Shown piece by piece: positions 1-12,479 of a stretch of 64,000 nt of DNA. The position numbers and the translations under genes were made by a program. Position 1 is the first letter of the stretch. The number at the start of each line of letters is the position of its first letter. The stretch is taken from positions 12,637,001 to 12,701,000 of the forward strand of contig JABWDB010000005.1 in the NCBI GenBank assembly GCA_019614645.1, written 5' to 3'. The DNA comes from Stratiolaelaps scimitus (Eukaryota; Arthropoda; Arachnida; Mesostigmata; Laelapidae). The notes beneath the pieces are model-generated. The model searched no databases, was not told the DNA's origin, and was given only the letters and a program-made list of their open reading frames with translations.

Positions 1-3000
1 CGACGACAACGACTACAGCCACGATGGCGGCGGCGGCGGCGGCGGCGGTGGTGGTTATGGCAAGCGCGGTGGCGAAGTAGTATGAACGCAAGGCAGACAC
101 TCGATGCAAACGCGCCGGTCGGCTGGGTCGCTACCGCCATAGGTCGTTGGACAGCTATATACAGATATAAAAAAAAAGCGCCGAGAGATAGATACGCGAG
201 GCGCAGAATGGAGATAAACACTCACGCACTCGCGGGACACACAACAGCACCAGTGAGTAGTAGTAGGTCGCCGTTGCCGCCGCTGCAGCCGAAAGAAACC
301 GGTGTGGTCTTCTGGTGTGCCGGGAGCTGAATTGCAGAGGGGAGCCGGGAAGCCGGCTACAGGAAATAGAAATTCAGTTTGCAGCCGAGCAGTTGCAGCG
401 AGAAGCCACGTGGGCGGCCTTACGAGTTCGATGGTCACCACCGATGCCCACCGTGACAACGGGGAACAACAACAAGGGATGGCAACAACAGCAACAACTC
501 GACGGAGAGCAACGGGCGCACGCTCGAATGTAAAGCGATCGAGATGAGACGACGGACCCCGCGCAAAAGACGATTCGCGCAGCACCAGTGGGACGCATTC
601 GGTGCCAGTGCTGATGGTGGTGGTAATAGCGACAGTGGCCAGTCGGGTGGCGAGCAACGGAGGCTCTCGTTCGTCGTTTGGCCGTTGGTTCATCCTCCTC
701 CTCCTTCTCCTGTTCGTCGATTTCTCGGAGTTCATCTATCTTGCATTGCACGACTAACACCGGCAGGACCTGTCACCACGCGCGTTTGCTAGCTAGCAAG
801 ATAGGGCAGTATTACACAAGGAGTGGTGCGTAGAGCTTAGAGACGATGGCGGCGGCGGCGGCGGCGTTCTAACCCGCGACTGTTTACCGGTGCTTTTCTC
901 CGCCTTCCTAGATTTCTGTCTTGGTCGGGTAGGTCTCGAGGCTAAATCTCGAGACAGCGGTCGAGCGTTACCCAGAAGAGCTCGCTCGTCGCCGAGTGTT
1001 AGCTATTGCCGCTCTGGTGATTGTGGCTGTCATTGTCGCAGTTGCCCCTTGTCCCGCCCGTCATTTGTTATATATTGTATTATAATACACAACAGCACGA
1101 CAGATGCGCAGGCGACGAACAAAACATCTTTGCCCATTAGTGGCTTTCCATGCCAAACTGCTGGTAACGACCGTAACAGACCGCATGCGACAACCAGCAG
1201 CCGCATCTCCCTCCTGGCCCGCTCCGACCCACCGCCGTCTTGATCGCGCGCACAAGCCGAACGCCGGCTCGATCGAGTGTCACTGCTAACCGCTACCTCA
1301 AGGCCTCTATATCATTGGCCATATATATATATATATATATACACATGCATCCGTGTCGGCCCTGAGGAATGTGACCGAGCTTGTGTGTCTGTGTCATGCT
1401 GATGAGACGTGTATAGAATAGGTGGCCAGGCGGCACCACATGAACATATATGAAAAACAACGAGCGTTCGGCCCATTCGCGTTCGCTCACACACCCCATC
1501 ATGGTACTCCTGCTGCTGCTGCGCATCACTGCGCAAGTCCTTCTCGGGTTAGTCCAGCCCCGGGGTACAACCAATCAATTGTTGTATCCAATCGATATTG
1601 TATTTGGCTCCAATCCTCACCCACCCCTCCGGCCCACTGGTCCTTGTCCCTACGGTTCCCTCCCCATAGCATTTCAAATGTCTGCCACACTCACTCAAAC
1701 ATGTACATATTCCTCTTTTTATCCTGTCTCGCCTCGTACCGCCTCACGTCTTATCTAAACCCGCCACTTCAGTTGTCGTCATCGGTGGTAGCCGCACTCG
1801 AGAGAGAGAGAGCGAGCGAGACAAGGCCCCCTCCTCGCCCGGGTCTGCCCACTCACCCGATTGTATATAGATGGACTCGCTTTCTTCTAATTAAAATCGA
1901 TATTCAAATCGTCACCACTCGGACTCGACATTCCTTCTCCATTCGTCCGTCCAGTATCGCGCCATCGTCCTCATGTCCTCATGTCCTGTTGTCCTGATCG
2001 ACATCCGAGCGACAGCATACGGCAGGAGAAGAAGGCCAGCAGTGGAAGAGGCACGAATGGACGGACGTTCACTTTTTGTCGCTACACCTTTTGTCGAGCC
2101 GATATTTTTTGTGCCCCTCCAGCATGGCGCCGCAGCTCTCCATAGCTACAGAGCAGATGGTGCTGGTGTAGAATCGGAATCGCAGAAACCTGCCCATCGA
2201 CGCAGCAGCGGCCGCGACGAGAGCGATGCTGAGCGCGACCAACGAATCGCCGGTGGGTTGCGGTTTTTTTCAACGCTCGCGAGAATCGCAAATCGAACAA
2301 GCAGTTTGCACATGTGCCCTGCTGCATCGCCCATATCTCTGCGATACATAAGTGTCGGCTGCTTTTGTCTGCCGATGTCTCTGGCAGCCCGTTGCGAACC
2401 AGCGGATATCAGCAACAGGCGGGACCAAGGCACTGGACGGGACAAGAGGTGTCGACGTATCACGGCTGCTAGATGGGTATGAGAAGGGACCCCCTGCCAC
2501 ACGATCTCTGAATATACAAGGAATTAATGTTTGCTCGAAGTTGTTCGAGATTTGAGTTCCATGTCAGATGACGACGTGACCGGGGGGTTGAGCCAAAAGC
2601 AAATATGGAAAAGTATCCAAGTGCTTGGTACACCGCTGAGCAAGTAGAGCACGCGGCCGTATCATCACATCGCGTTCCATAACCATACACAAGTTCGTTT
2701 AGCGGCAATACCACCAATGTAACAATTGTGCATGTGAAACAGATTTCGATGTTCAGATCACGATCGTTGCGATGAGAGAGAGAGGATGAATCCTTCATTT
2801 CGTTCTGCGTAGGCCATCCACAGTTAGCTGTTTGTTTCTTCTTTCCACACAACTACAGACGACGTCATACGCTCGGTGTTCATACGAGCATTTATTTAAT
2901 ATATATTTTATTAGTACTACTACTATTATTAGTATTATTATTGTTATTTATTACCTAATTTATATTTATATATAGGAAAACATTGGGAAAGGATAACAAA

Positions 3001-3170
3001 GAAAGCAGTATGAAACGGCTCGGGAATGAATTACGAGGCCCATCAATGATGACACCTCGGTTCTTTTATCTATATTAGCAAAAGTGAATAGATACACATC
3101 TACGTACATCGTTAGTTCAGTTTGATTTTTTCTACATTAGTTGCACCTTAAACGTGTCAAAACAAATATG

Positions 3171-3190
3171 TATATATATATATATATATA
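3171..3190. repeat. (TA)10 next to Groucho exon 2 donor
   Basis: A pure TA run starting about 15 bases inside intron 2. Confidence 0.9.
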
Positions 3191-3194
3191 GATG

Positions 3195-3205
3195 TTAGCT
3201 CTCAC
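3195..3205 (-). other. Splice donor of Groucho exon 2 (GTGAGAG)
   Basis: The minus strand reads CACAG/GTGAGAGCTAAC at the end of exon 2. This is a standard U1-type donor at the same codon position where TLE genes are split. A 20-bp TA microsatellite begins about 15 bases into the intron. Confidence 0.9.
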
Positions 3206-3312
3206 CTGTGATACTGGGCTTGGAGAAAGCTGAACTCCTCCTTGATTCGGTCACATGATTCATTGATGGTGAACTTGAAGGGCTGTCCAGGCTGTCCACC
3301 GGGAGGGCCCGC
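3206..3312 (-). CDS. gro: Groucho/TLE corepressor, exon 2 (start of Q domain)
   Basis: A 107-base minus-strand exon encodes 35 codons plus two bases. It opens with a Gly/Pro/Gln-rich stretch ([11 protein letters not shown]) and continues [16 protein letters not shown], then SFLQAQYH, ending in AG of a split Ser codon. This is the N-terminal edge of the Groucho/TLE Q domain, the coiled-coil tetramerisation region that also binds TCF/LEF. The same segment in vertebrate TLE ends at QAQYHS at the same splice point. The acceptor reads TTCCTCATATTTAG and the donor GTGAGAG. The frame is phase 0 at the start and phase 2 at the end. The Q domain should continue with SLKLECEKLA-like sequence in exon 3, which I did not find between here and the left edge. 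The residues are nearer TLE and non-insect Groucho ([18 protein letters not shown]) than Drosophila (IKFT, DTLERIKEEF, AHYH). Identification is from family knowledge; splice sites and frame are seen directly. Confidence 0.95.
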
Positions 3313-3330
3313 CTAAATATGAGGAACAAG
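3313..3330 (-). other. Splice acceptor of Groucho intron 1
   Basis: Read on the minus strand, this stretch is pyrimidine-leaning and ends TTTAG immediately before the first codon of exon 2. No other AG lies between it and the Groucho-like coding sequence. Confidence 0.85.
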
Positions 3331-3441
3331 TCAACCACAACGAAGGGAACACCGGCGTCGATGTGATGAGAGCAACAGAGACACACACACACACGCATAC
3401 ACACAATAGGTTAGTGACTCAGATTTACCTAAAACCACCTT

Positions 3442-3497
3442 TAATAATAATAATAATGAGAATGATGATAATAATAATAATAATTATTATTATTATA
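3442..3497. repeat. (AAT)n(ATT)n palindromic triplet tract
   Basis: AAT units run into ATT units around 3482, so the two halves are self-complementary and could extrude as a hairpin. It lies 130 bases from Groucho exon 2, inside intron 1. Confidence 0.9.
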
Positions 3498-4174
3498 AGG
3501 ACAAGACAAATGCGATTCATTAAATTTAATGCTATTATTCTATCACGAGGGTGTGGAATAGCTTGGTTGCAATCGAATATGTCAATGGGAAGCATAGCGA
3601 CATGCACATTCATGGAAAGGGAAGGAAATGATCTAGAAAAAGACATTCAATAATAGGAAATCAATTGAAAACAAGGAAAACCAAGAGGTTTTTCCGCTGA
3701 ATTTCACCACTTTTCAAGGGCGGGGATCGGGGGGGGAGAGCGATTGTTACTTTGTTTTGTTCAGCCATCCCTTGCCGCGTATACTTGTTCTCTAGGCTGA
3801 TACTCGTGGAATGAAGGTGATTCCATCGACGTTGACTTATTGTTAACTTTTACATGGCCGCACATGTGTGTATGCTTTAGTCTCTCGTTGTAAACCATCA
3901 CCACGTTTCTGAAGTTTCATTTTCGAGCCTTCCTCACCTCCGTAACAATTGTACGGAGACGGCATCGCACCCCCTCCTTGCCTGAGGCTGGAGCAGGCGT
4001 TAGGAAAACAGGGTACCCTTGCTTATAATCATCTCTTCGAAAATCCGAGATGCAGCCGCGACTGATGGCCAAGGTCAGCGTTTGCTGGCAAGGCCAGCGA
4101 GCTGAAGCTCGCCATAGCCAGATGGGGCACGGAGCCGAAAACGACAACAAGTCGATATTATATAACATATATAT

Positions 4175-4582
4175 ATGGACATTACGCAGATGAGCGGCTG
4201 GAGAGGCAAAATCAGGAAGCGTAGAAACAATGACCCACTCATTATTGCTGCTATTGTTGCTGCGCCGTTGACGACCGAAGTGCTTGCAATGTCATGTTTC
4301 GAGCAATGCCAGCAAAACCCGTATGCTGTCAACGGCCGTCTCGGACCGCAACCAGAAGCAAACGCCGCACCTTCTCAATGGGTACTGTCGTACTGTCCCG
4401 GTTGGTTAGCCGATTCGTTGGCCGGCTTGCCCGTCATTCCGTGGCTCTATACAGCGGTATCTCGGTTTTTGCCTTCTCGTACCCCTTGTAGTTATATTCC
4501 GCTCCAAATACTTGGAGATCTCGCACAAGCAACCGCAACCGCAGACCGAGCTCGACCAGATGAGATCAATCGATGGTATTAG
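4175..4582 (+). CDS. Candidate 135-codon open frame (uncertain)
   Basis: The frame opens at ATG just after a TATATAACATATATAT stretch. It encodes a repeat-free 135-residue product with two mildly hydrophobic segments, about residues 21-40 and 78-96, and several cysteines. It is antisense to Groucho, 0.86 kb from exon 2 within intron 1. No family is recognised. Several open frames of this length are expected by chance in 64 kb, so the call is weak. It is listed because it lacks the repeat-driven composition of most frames here. Confidence 0.12.
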   Translation: MDITQMSGWRGKIRKRRNNDPLIIAAIVAAPLTTEVLAMSCFEQCQQNPYAVNGRLGPQPEANAAPSQWVLSYCPGWLADSLAGLPVIPWLYTAVSRFLPSRTPCSYIPLQILGDLAQATATADRARPDEINRWY

Positions 4583-5360
4583 CCAGAAAGACGCTCGTTA
4601 TCTGTCTCTCTCAAAGGCAGATACAGAGCAGCGGCTCACTGCGTCTTGATCGCTGCTAGCGTGTCAGTGCCTCCTGTGGTGCACTAAAACCGCGAGAGTG
4701 ACTTTCTGCTGTTGCTGCTGCTGCCAATGTTGTTGACATATCCATTGCCGCAAATACACGCCCTCCTGCCCTCAGCGGTGTTCACCGCGAACGCCACAGC
4801 GACCAACGGTTCTCGGCGGGCAGATGACGCCGCTGTACTCAGCGACTGCATGTCGACATATGACAGAGTCCATAATACGCCGGCATGTACAATTCTGCCT
4901 CGGCAGGGTCCGCCAGCAACAGCATCCCCAGCATCTACCTGTTCCCCTACCCAAACACCTATACATATATATATGTATATACCGAAAGTAGACGCGATTG
5001 GCAGCGCCATCTCGCGGTCGGTTCCGCGCGTACGATAGCATTGGTAGCAAACACTACGGCGGCTATTAGCGGCGGAAGATGGCGGGTGGCGGCAGCACAT
5101 GCCTCGCTGCTGCCGCCGCCGCCATTATCATCAGTTAGTTAGTATTGGCGAAGGAGCGGACCTAGCGCCTCACTCAATTGCACCGCTTCGCTGGACACAT
5201 GCGTCGCGTTGTTCGCTTGTTCGTTGCTTCGAGATGGATGTCTCCTGCTCGAGCTCGGTAGTCGTATGGGGCGAGCCTCAGCTCAAGAGACACTCTAGTT
5301 GTAGGCGAGCGGCCGACAGACAATACCTGCGGTCGCAGCGATTCGATACGAATCAATGCC

Positions 5361-5404
5361 GTTGCTGCTGCTGCTGTTGTTGTTGTTGCCGCCGCCGCCG
5401 CCGC
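5361..5404. repeat. Compound CTG/TTG/CCG triplet tract
   Basis: Successive blocks of CTG, TTG and CCG units in the same register. Shifts from one triplet to a one-base variant are typical of this window. Confidence 0.9.
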
Positions 5405-7514
5405 TTCTCGATGCGCTGGGACCAGCGCGATGATCCATTTTAGCCCACGAGAAACAGAGAGGAACAAAGTGCACGCGAGAGAGAGAGCAAATGGTGACGA
5501 GGCTAACCGCCAAAGCATACGCCGATCTGCGCGCCAAATCCATGCTAGAAGAAGGCTCGGTCCGGCGATCGACAAATGCGAGGACGAAGAATCGGAGAGA
5601 GAGAGCGAGAGAAACACTGGGACGGATACGATGAGAACAACAATCGATGCAGGCATGTTGCTGAACGAGACGAGGGGGGCGGTGGCGGCAGCGTCATCGC
5701 CTGAGCAGGCGGCGAAACGGCCATCGGCAGATCCACCCGTCCGTCCGTCCGTCCATCGGTTCGTCGTAGAACAGCCGCCGCCGCCATAAAACTCCGAAGC
5801 TCAACCCCAAAGTGATTCGTTGCGAGCATCTAGCATTCGCCAGGCATCAGGTAGCCGCCGGTTGTGGCCACTGACGCTGACTGCGGCGAGCGGCAGCACA
5901 CCGAGACGAAGAGGAGAACGGCGCGTCGTGTTGAGCCGTCTTTTAGCGACCAACCGACAGACATATTATACATATCGAAGGCTGAAGCGTGTTTGTGTCG
6001 CTGTGTGTGTGTGTGTCTAGGTGCCACCCGGTTGCCAGGTCGTTGGGAGAATAAGCGCCTAGAAGGTGGGGTCATCCAAGAAGAAGCGTAGCTTCTTGCT
6101 GCCGACCGGCTGACTGGCTGGCTGGCTTCTTCGTGCTCGCCACTCGCTGCTGAACAGAATCGAATGAATAACGCCATAACGAATCCGAATAGGGGAACCT
6201 GACCAGAATTCGGCGACAACGAATTAGATGATGGTGGACTCCACCATGTGAACAACGACGAGGAGACGAGGATTTTGTAGAGGATATTGGGCGGGGGCTG
6301 GGGAGGAACTGAGGGGAAGTCAGCCAACCGGTTTGGGTTCAAATGAAATACCCAGATACAAATTCAGGAACGAATGGTGGACCTCTGTGGCTACGTCTTA
6401 AGAACGTGCGAGAAGAAGGATAAATTCCGTTTGACGAGTGTTGAGTTGAGATGGTACAAGGGTGGGGAAAGACGCGGCGGGCCAGTTCCAGTTCGCGAAC
6501 CTCAAAGATGTCTAAGAACAGTATACGCCGATTGGGAGGTCTAGACCTTTTGGCCAGTAGGCTGATAGGTCGTTAGACGTCGAACGGACAGACGCAGCAT
6601 ATGTGTCATTACGATACAAGTGCTGACGGCTGCAGGTAGCGATGCAGCCTTTAGATAACTTTCTTTCAACAGTAGATAGTCAATATTGGCTAAGGTGAAG
6701 AGCTGTTGTGTACAACATGACCGACCTGTGCATTCGTGCCGAAAGGTCACGTTGAAGTCTGGGTATATAAATACCCCAAAAATAGCAAGGGCGACATTGT
6801 GCAGAGAATTGACCGTTCGCGCCTTCTCTCGTGAGGAAGTCAGTGACTCGACCATCAATGAAATGGTAAAGGCAGCCGTGAACTGGCAGGATCATGAACA
6901 CCAGCACAACGATGATGAATTCAGTCAGTCACTATACATTTCGATCTGAGCGATTGGAGAAGCGCTGGATGAAAGGGCGAAGCCGAAGCGGTGGAAGGAT
7001 AGGAATAGACGCTAGGCCGCCGAAGGAAATCCCCATACGTCTTCATGGCATCAGCGAGTTGACGACGCAACGAAGACGGCGGTGGTGGCGGCAGCGGCAG
7101 CGGCAGCAGTAACCATATAACAGTACCGATAGCAGCAGCGCGTTAGAGATTTGTTTATATCCACTTGATGTGACCTGATGAAAATCGAAAGGAACAACAG
7201 CAGCAGCAATAGTAGCCACGATCAGCACTCCGTACACACAGACACTGACCAACCTCAACGTGAATCATTCACAGCCGCAATGAAAGCCAACCACCGCTGC
7301 GATTGTGGTATTATTTTCAAACGACTACTGATCGAAGCATCTGCGTGGACTTGCACTATTGTCGGCATTGCTAAAACGACGTGAATCAGTGTTGCACATG
7401 GGTGAATGCCGCTGGGTGCGGCGCGGTGCAGTATCGAACGCTGGCGGCCGAATGTTGCAGGTCCACCTCGATTTGGTGCCACTTGTCTATCGCAGCGTGT
7501 CGGACGCGTCGCTT

Positions 7515-7517
<3 letters not shown>

Positions 7518-7579
<62 letters not shown>
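7518..7579. repeat. (TA)31 microsatellite
   Basis: A 62-base pure TA run followed by CATGTACATGTGCGTGTG. It gives Tyr-Ile runs in both strands' open frames. Confidence 0.95.
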
Positions 7580-7585
<6 letters not shown>

Positions 7586-7974
7586 CATGTGCGTGTGTTT
7601 GTCTGTCGTTATCTATATATGTGTGTCCGGGTGCACGGTATCGGTTAACAGGCCGACCGATGGAAAGAACCATGAGAGTAGGCGACATACAGAGCAACGC
7701 GTCTATCTTTCCATCTATCTATCTATGTATGTATTATATTTATAGCGGTGTCGCGATCGTGCTCGTTGGCCGTCAGGCGAATCGCTCGTCAGGAGCGACC
7801 ACTCGACGCTGACAGCTCCCTCGGCGTTCGCCGACATCAAATAAGTCAACAGCAGACACCGGCGGCCGCGGCCGACAGACAGAGACGACCGGCGGGGTAT
7901 CACCGTGTCGCCCACATTGACGAGACCAGATACCACTCTCGACTTCTCTACGTCTCCTTTAACCAACAAACGGG

Positions 7975-8048
7975 TAACAACAATAAGAAGTGCAGCAGCA
8001 GCAACAACAACGACGACGACGACGACAACAACAACAGCAACAGCAACA
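7975..8048. repeat. Compound CAG/AAC/GAC/AAC/CAG triplet tract
   Basis: Blocks of CAG, AAC, GAC and AAC units, ending in alternating CAG/CAA units. Confidence 0.85.
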
Positions 8049-9502
8049 TGACCCAACAACTCGGGCTGCTAACGAGACGCTCCTGATGTTGCTGCCACTG
8101 TTCGTCAGTGAATCAGTCGCCAGTCAGCCACTTTGTAGCTAGCATATCTATTTGTATTTGTTCATACACAGATGGTGGGTTGGTCCTCGTCTTGCCATAC
8201 CACTCGTGTTTGCTATCAGTGGATGTGCGTGTATGATATGATTCCATCTACCAGCACTGGTAGTAATCATAGGAAGATGAAGAACAATAGTAGCAGTAGC
8301 CTGGTGGTGCTATCGTGTGCGCGTGCCTTCAGCCAACCGGAGGAGGAGACGGAAGTAGTTGCACACACAGACACGGGTTAGATTCCCCACCGTTGCGTAT
8401 TTGCATTTAGAGGGGTTGTCGGTATTGTGGAGCAGGACGCAAACCGCTATACCGTCGACGTTAAATGTTTAAGGCTGAGACTTCGCCCGGAGTCGGTCAC
8501 AAGTGGTATGTATTTTTTAGAAAATAATAATAATAATAATAATCAAATAACTGTGCAATCGACAGACGAACTCGTGTAGCCTGACACAGCAGTGGCGCTG
8601 TACATTCGAGCTGAACAACATTCGAGCTATGCCGGCCCAACAACATTCGAAATAGCAAAATTGCAGCAGCAGCCACCAATGAACAAACAGCAGCCGCCGC
8701 CAAGGCAAAGCAAGCGACCCGTGTACCGCGCGTGCTCCCGATCGCTTCGGACAACTCTGACTCCATTCCGGCTCTCCTTCTGCCCGTCGTCCGATCGTCC
8801 ACCCGCCCGCGCGTCCGGTCGGCCCTGACGCAGCGAACCACCACCACCGCCGCCGCCGCCGTCGCCACCATCATCGCTACGCTCATCACAGTGATCACTA
8901 CACCCAGAAGTGCGTGGCATATATATATATTTCGCAGAGCAGACACAGCCGTAAGAGACAACGGATTGCGCGTGTTTATCTGACACTCACTCCGGACACT
9001 AATACATACACAAACAACAAACGATAAGTTGCTCGTCGCTGATTAAGTGATAGCGATAGCTATGGCAGATCGACTGCTGTGACGTCGCGGAGCTGCTGCT
9101 GCTGCTGCTGTTCGCCGCCAACAGCAACAGTAGCAGAGGCAGTGAGCCAGGTGCGGCCGAATCGACTTGTGGGTGTGTAAGTGAACGACGAGTTGCGCGC
9201 TCTTCTGCGTGTTCTGTGGTGGTTGCTGCTGCTGTGCGGGGACATTGGCGGCGGTGCAGGCGGTCCGTCAGTCAGTAGTCAGTCAGAGACAACATTGACG
9301 ACAACGACGCTGGTGGCGGCGACGGCGGCTGGATGTGGTCGCGGCTGATGCTGATTTCGGCGCAAGCTGCGAGCGCCAGCCAGCCAGCTAGATATATAAT
9401 AATAGATAGCGAGCAAGAGAGAGAGCGAGCGGGCGGCCAAGCAAGGAGTAACGTGCCACTCTGACCGTGCTGCCCAGCTCTGCCCGGTCTTCCCGTCCAT
9501 TT

Positions 9503-9538
9503 TGGCGTGTCTACGTGTTTCTCATTGTAGACACGCCA
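9503..9538. repeat. 12-bp stem-loop inverted repeat
   Basis: TGGCGTGTCTAC and GTAGACACGCCA pair perfectly over 12 bases around a 12-base loop. It lies in Groucho intron 1. Confidence 0.85.
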
Positions 9539-9916
9539 CCAGCTCGGACGTGCCGCTGCTGCAGCGGCAGCGGTCGTCGACACAACGATGAATGACGGTG
9601 ACAACAGCAGCAGCAGCAAGAGCCCACGAGCCGCGGCGGCTACAGTGGGCTCTTGCGCCACGACCGCGGCCGCCGCCACCGCCGCCACCGCCGTCATCGC
9701 GGTGGCGGCGGCTGTAAAGCCGCGACGAGTCGCCAGAACAGAACGAAATTGAAGAAGAAAAAGAAGATAACGAAGACAGCGACGATGGCGATCATGATGA
9801 TGATGACGAAGATGAAGAGACGGAGAAGAATTGAGAAGATGGCAGTTGAGTGAGTCCGTAGGAGGGGAGCGACGGAGAGAGTGGAGGGGAGAATAGAGAA
9901 TGATCGGATGAGCGAG

Positions 9917-9979
9917 CAGCAGCAGCAGAAGAAGAAGCAGAACAGCAGCAGCAGCAGAAGCAACAACAACAACAACAAC
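9917..9979. repeat. CAG/AAG/CAA triplet tract
   Basis: CAG blocks interrupted by GAA/AAG units, then seven CAA units before CTAG. Confidence 0.85.
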
Positions 9980-10357
9980 TAGATGGCTGTTGTGGTGTGC
10001 GTCGACGGCAGAAACGTCTCGTGACATCTCCTACTGCTAGCACCACTGGTGTAGCATAAACAGCTCGCGCGTCCGCTAGCCCGACACAGTGAGTGGAACC
10101 CTGTCGTTATTGTTGCAGACGATGTCGTCGCATTGTTGCTGTTGTTGTTGTCGTCGTCGTTGTCGTCGACATCGTGGTCATCATTGTCGTCACCGGCGCC
10201 GCTTATGAGCGCGTAACAGCGTTCAAAAACCACAGCACGAGCAGCAGCAACAGCCGACAGCCTCTGTCGTGTTGCTGATAGCGTAACAACACGCCAACAA
10301 CGTGACGCCCGAGGGACGACGAGGGCACAACGGCAGCGTCTGCAGCAAGAGCCGACG

Positions 10358-10410
10358 ACAACAACAACAACAGCCACAGCAGCAGCAGCAACAACAACAA
10401 CAACAACAAC
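10358..10410. repeat. CAA/CAG triplet tract
   Basis: CAA, then CAG, then CAA units. Gives Gln runs on the plus strand and Leu/Cys runs on the minus strand without other signs of coding. Confidence 0.85.
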
Positions 10411-10599
10411 TACTAGATGATAGTAGTAGCAGCGGCAGCGACTTCACCGCCAAGTTAGTCCACAGTTTTGCTATTTGCTGGTGTTCGTCGCTCGACTGCC
10501 CGAGACGACGTTCGGGCGAAGAAGAAGAAGAGGAAGAAAATCAGCACAGACAGAGGAAAGCAAGATACAGAACATAAAAACGAAGAAATAGAAGAGAGC

Positions 10600-10618
10600 G
10601 AGAGAGAGAGAGAGAGAG
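10600..10618. repeat. (GA)n microsatellite
   Basis: A pure GA run within a longer purine-rich stretch from about 10.52 to 10.63 kb. Confidence 0.85.
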
Positions 10619-12457
10619 GGAGGGGGGCGCAGCAACCGGACAGTTGACTGGACAACAAGAGTGCACCCAAGAGAGCTGTGTCGGAGGAGACGGAGCACCG
10701 GTGGCGGCGGCGGCGGCGGCCCCCAAAACAACTCCATCCTCCTACCCTACAACTATTTCTATATAATCCATTCGTGCAAGCGATTGCGGCTGGAAAGGGT
10801 AGCTAGCGGTTGGCGTTCCGACGCCAGTCAGTCACCGGGGCCCGAGCAAAGGAATGAGAGCCGCCTAACGCTAAAGGTATTACACGACTGCGGATCCTGA
10901 TGCAGCTCGTCGCGATCGCTGTCTGCTCCTGGCTGAGGGACGTCTCGGGGTGGCTAACAGCAGCAGCAGCAGAAGCAGCTGCAGAAGGCACCAAAGCGAG
11001 ACGTCTTACAGCTGAATGGACGGACGGACGAACGCCGATGGTGCTAACGACACAACAACGGCATTAAGTAATAATAGCAACAACAACAACACAAACAGCA
11101 ACTAGATCGCCCTATTAATAACAGCCTAGCACCACGCTATTGTTGTTGGTGCTGCTGCCGGTGCTGTTGCTGGCTAAGCAGCAAACGCCAGAGGCTACCA
11201 CACCCCAGAAGAAAAGCTTATGCTGAGGCGCCGAAGCGCGGCTGAAGGAAGGCAGCTACAGAATCTGGGAGAACTGCAGGAGGACGAGCGGGGCGAAGGA
11301 AATTCAAGAGAAAACTCTCACGAAGATAGCGAGCAACGTGAAGGACTTCTCCTCGAATGAATTATTGTTATTATAGCATTTGTTCATATCGTGAGTCTTC
11401 CCTTGTCGACTCGCCTCACGTGCAGATTGGTCCATTGTTTGGTTAAATTTTACTCCAGCAGTAAGCTGCGCACCGCGAAGAAAGGCAACACTCGTACAAC
11501 TCGTAATCGCAAGAGCGAACAACCACAGCCGTATGCGTAGACCCGTAACCCTTTGACACGTAAGGCTGGAGGGATTTCAGTAAGGTGTGACGGAAGGAGT
11601 GGGTTGCACTTCGTCGTTTCGATCAAGGCCGTTGGCCATACGGCGATGACCAATTGTCACAGCAATTTCGATCAGTCGTTGACGTCAAACGCTGTACAGC
11701 GCCGGTGAATGCTGCTGCTTGAGTTAATACCGATCGGGTCCCTATGCCCGTCCTGTCCGATCTTCAGTCGCGGCCAAATTCGAATCCGTTTTAATTATGT
11801 TCCGCCTACAACAGCTCGAGCCTGACCGAATTGCGTCGCGCCATACCACAACCCGCCACCGGCAAAACCCACAGCGGCCGAAAACGAAGTTATCTTCGAC
11901 GAACATTTGCGCGCGGAGGGCGGGGGGGAGGGGGGCGTCAACGTACAGCATACACGGTGTACCTTAGTGGTATTCGTTTGGTGCTGTTTGCGTTACCCTG
12001 TCGCTCTTTGAACATGAATCCCTAATTCGACATGGAAAGTTGACAGCACAGTCCGCGACCAGAACACAGCAACGGCGGGACCCGCGGCTGCTGGTCAGCG
12101 ATGCTCAGCTCCCCAGCTGAACCGTTTGGTGGTAGCAACGCGGACACGACCCAAACATCAGCACTCGGGCAGTCGGGCGGGCGAACAGGCCGCGAACACA
12201 TGATGACGCGCTGAGAGCGACTGGACCCAGAGATGGCGAAGAGAGCGAGAGAGAGAGATGGGAGGAGAGATCAGCAGAGAATAGGAAAGGGGAAAAGAAA
12301 AAAACGTGGAAAGAGTAAAGGAAGAAGAAGACAAAACGATGAGGAAGAATCAGGACTGATTGGCTCAAAGCCGAAACGATTCCGCCCCTTTCTCTCCTTC
12401 GTCGGTTCTTCACTTCGTCTATCTGCTCTTCTTCGGCTTTATCGTTTATTTTGGTGA

Positions 12458-12479
12458 CTCTCTCTCTCTCTCTCTCTCT
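12458..12479. repeat. (CT)11 microsatellite
   Basis: A pure CT run. A second CT run lies at 12604-12622 and purine-rich GA/GGA sequence at 12239-12355, so 12.2-12.6 kb has long one-sided purine or pyrimidine blocks. Confidence 0.85.

Larger units (their letters stand above)
1..3205 (-). other. Groucho intron 2 (partial)
   Basis: This is the part of intron 2 visible before the left edge. I looked for the next Q-domain exon (SLKLECEKL-like) on the minus strand and saw none. The stretch holds (GGC) runs at 26-49 and 848-866, an AT run at 1321-1341, CA/CG-rich mixed sequence up to about 2.5 kb, then AT-richer non-repetitive sequence to exon 2. Open frames such as 1422-1997 (+) have no recognisable domain and overlap others. 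Confidence 0.75.

Noticed and set aside
6761..6776. TATATAAATA promoter box
   Set aside because: A good TATA match inside GGGTATATAAATACCC, but no initiator at the right spacing and no supported gene downstream. AT matches are frequent here.
9272..10027. 251-codon minus-strand open frame
   Set aside because: Val, Ala, Leu and His runs from CAG, GCC and AAC arrays; no domain and no exon signals that stand out.
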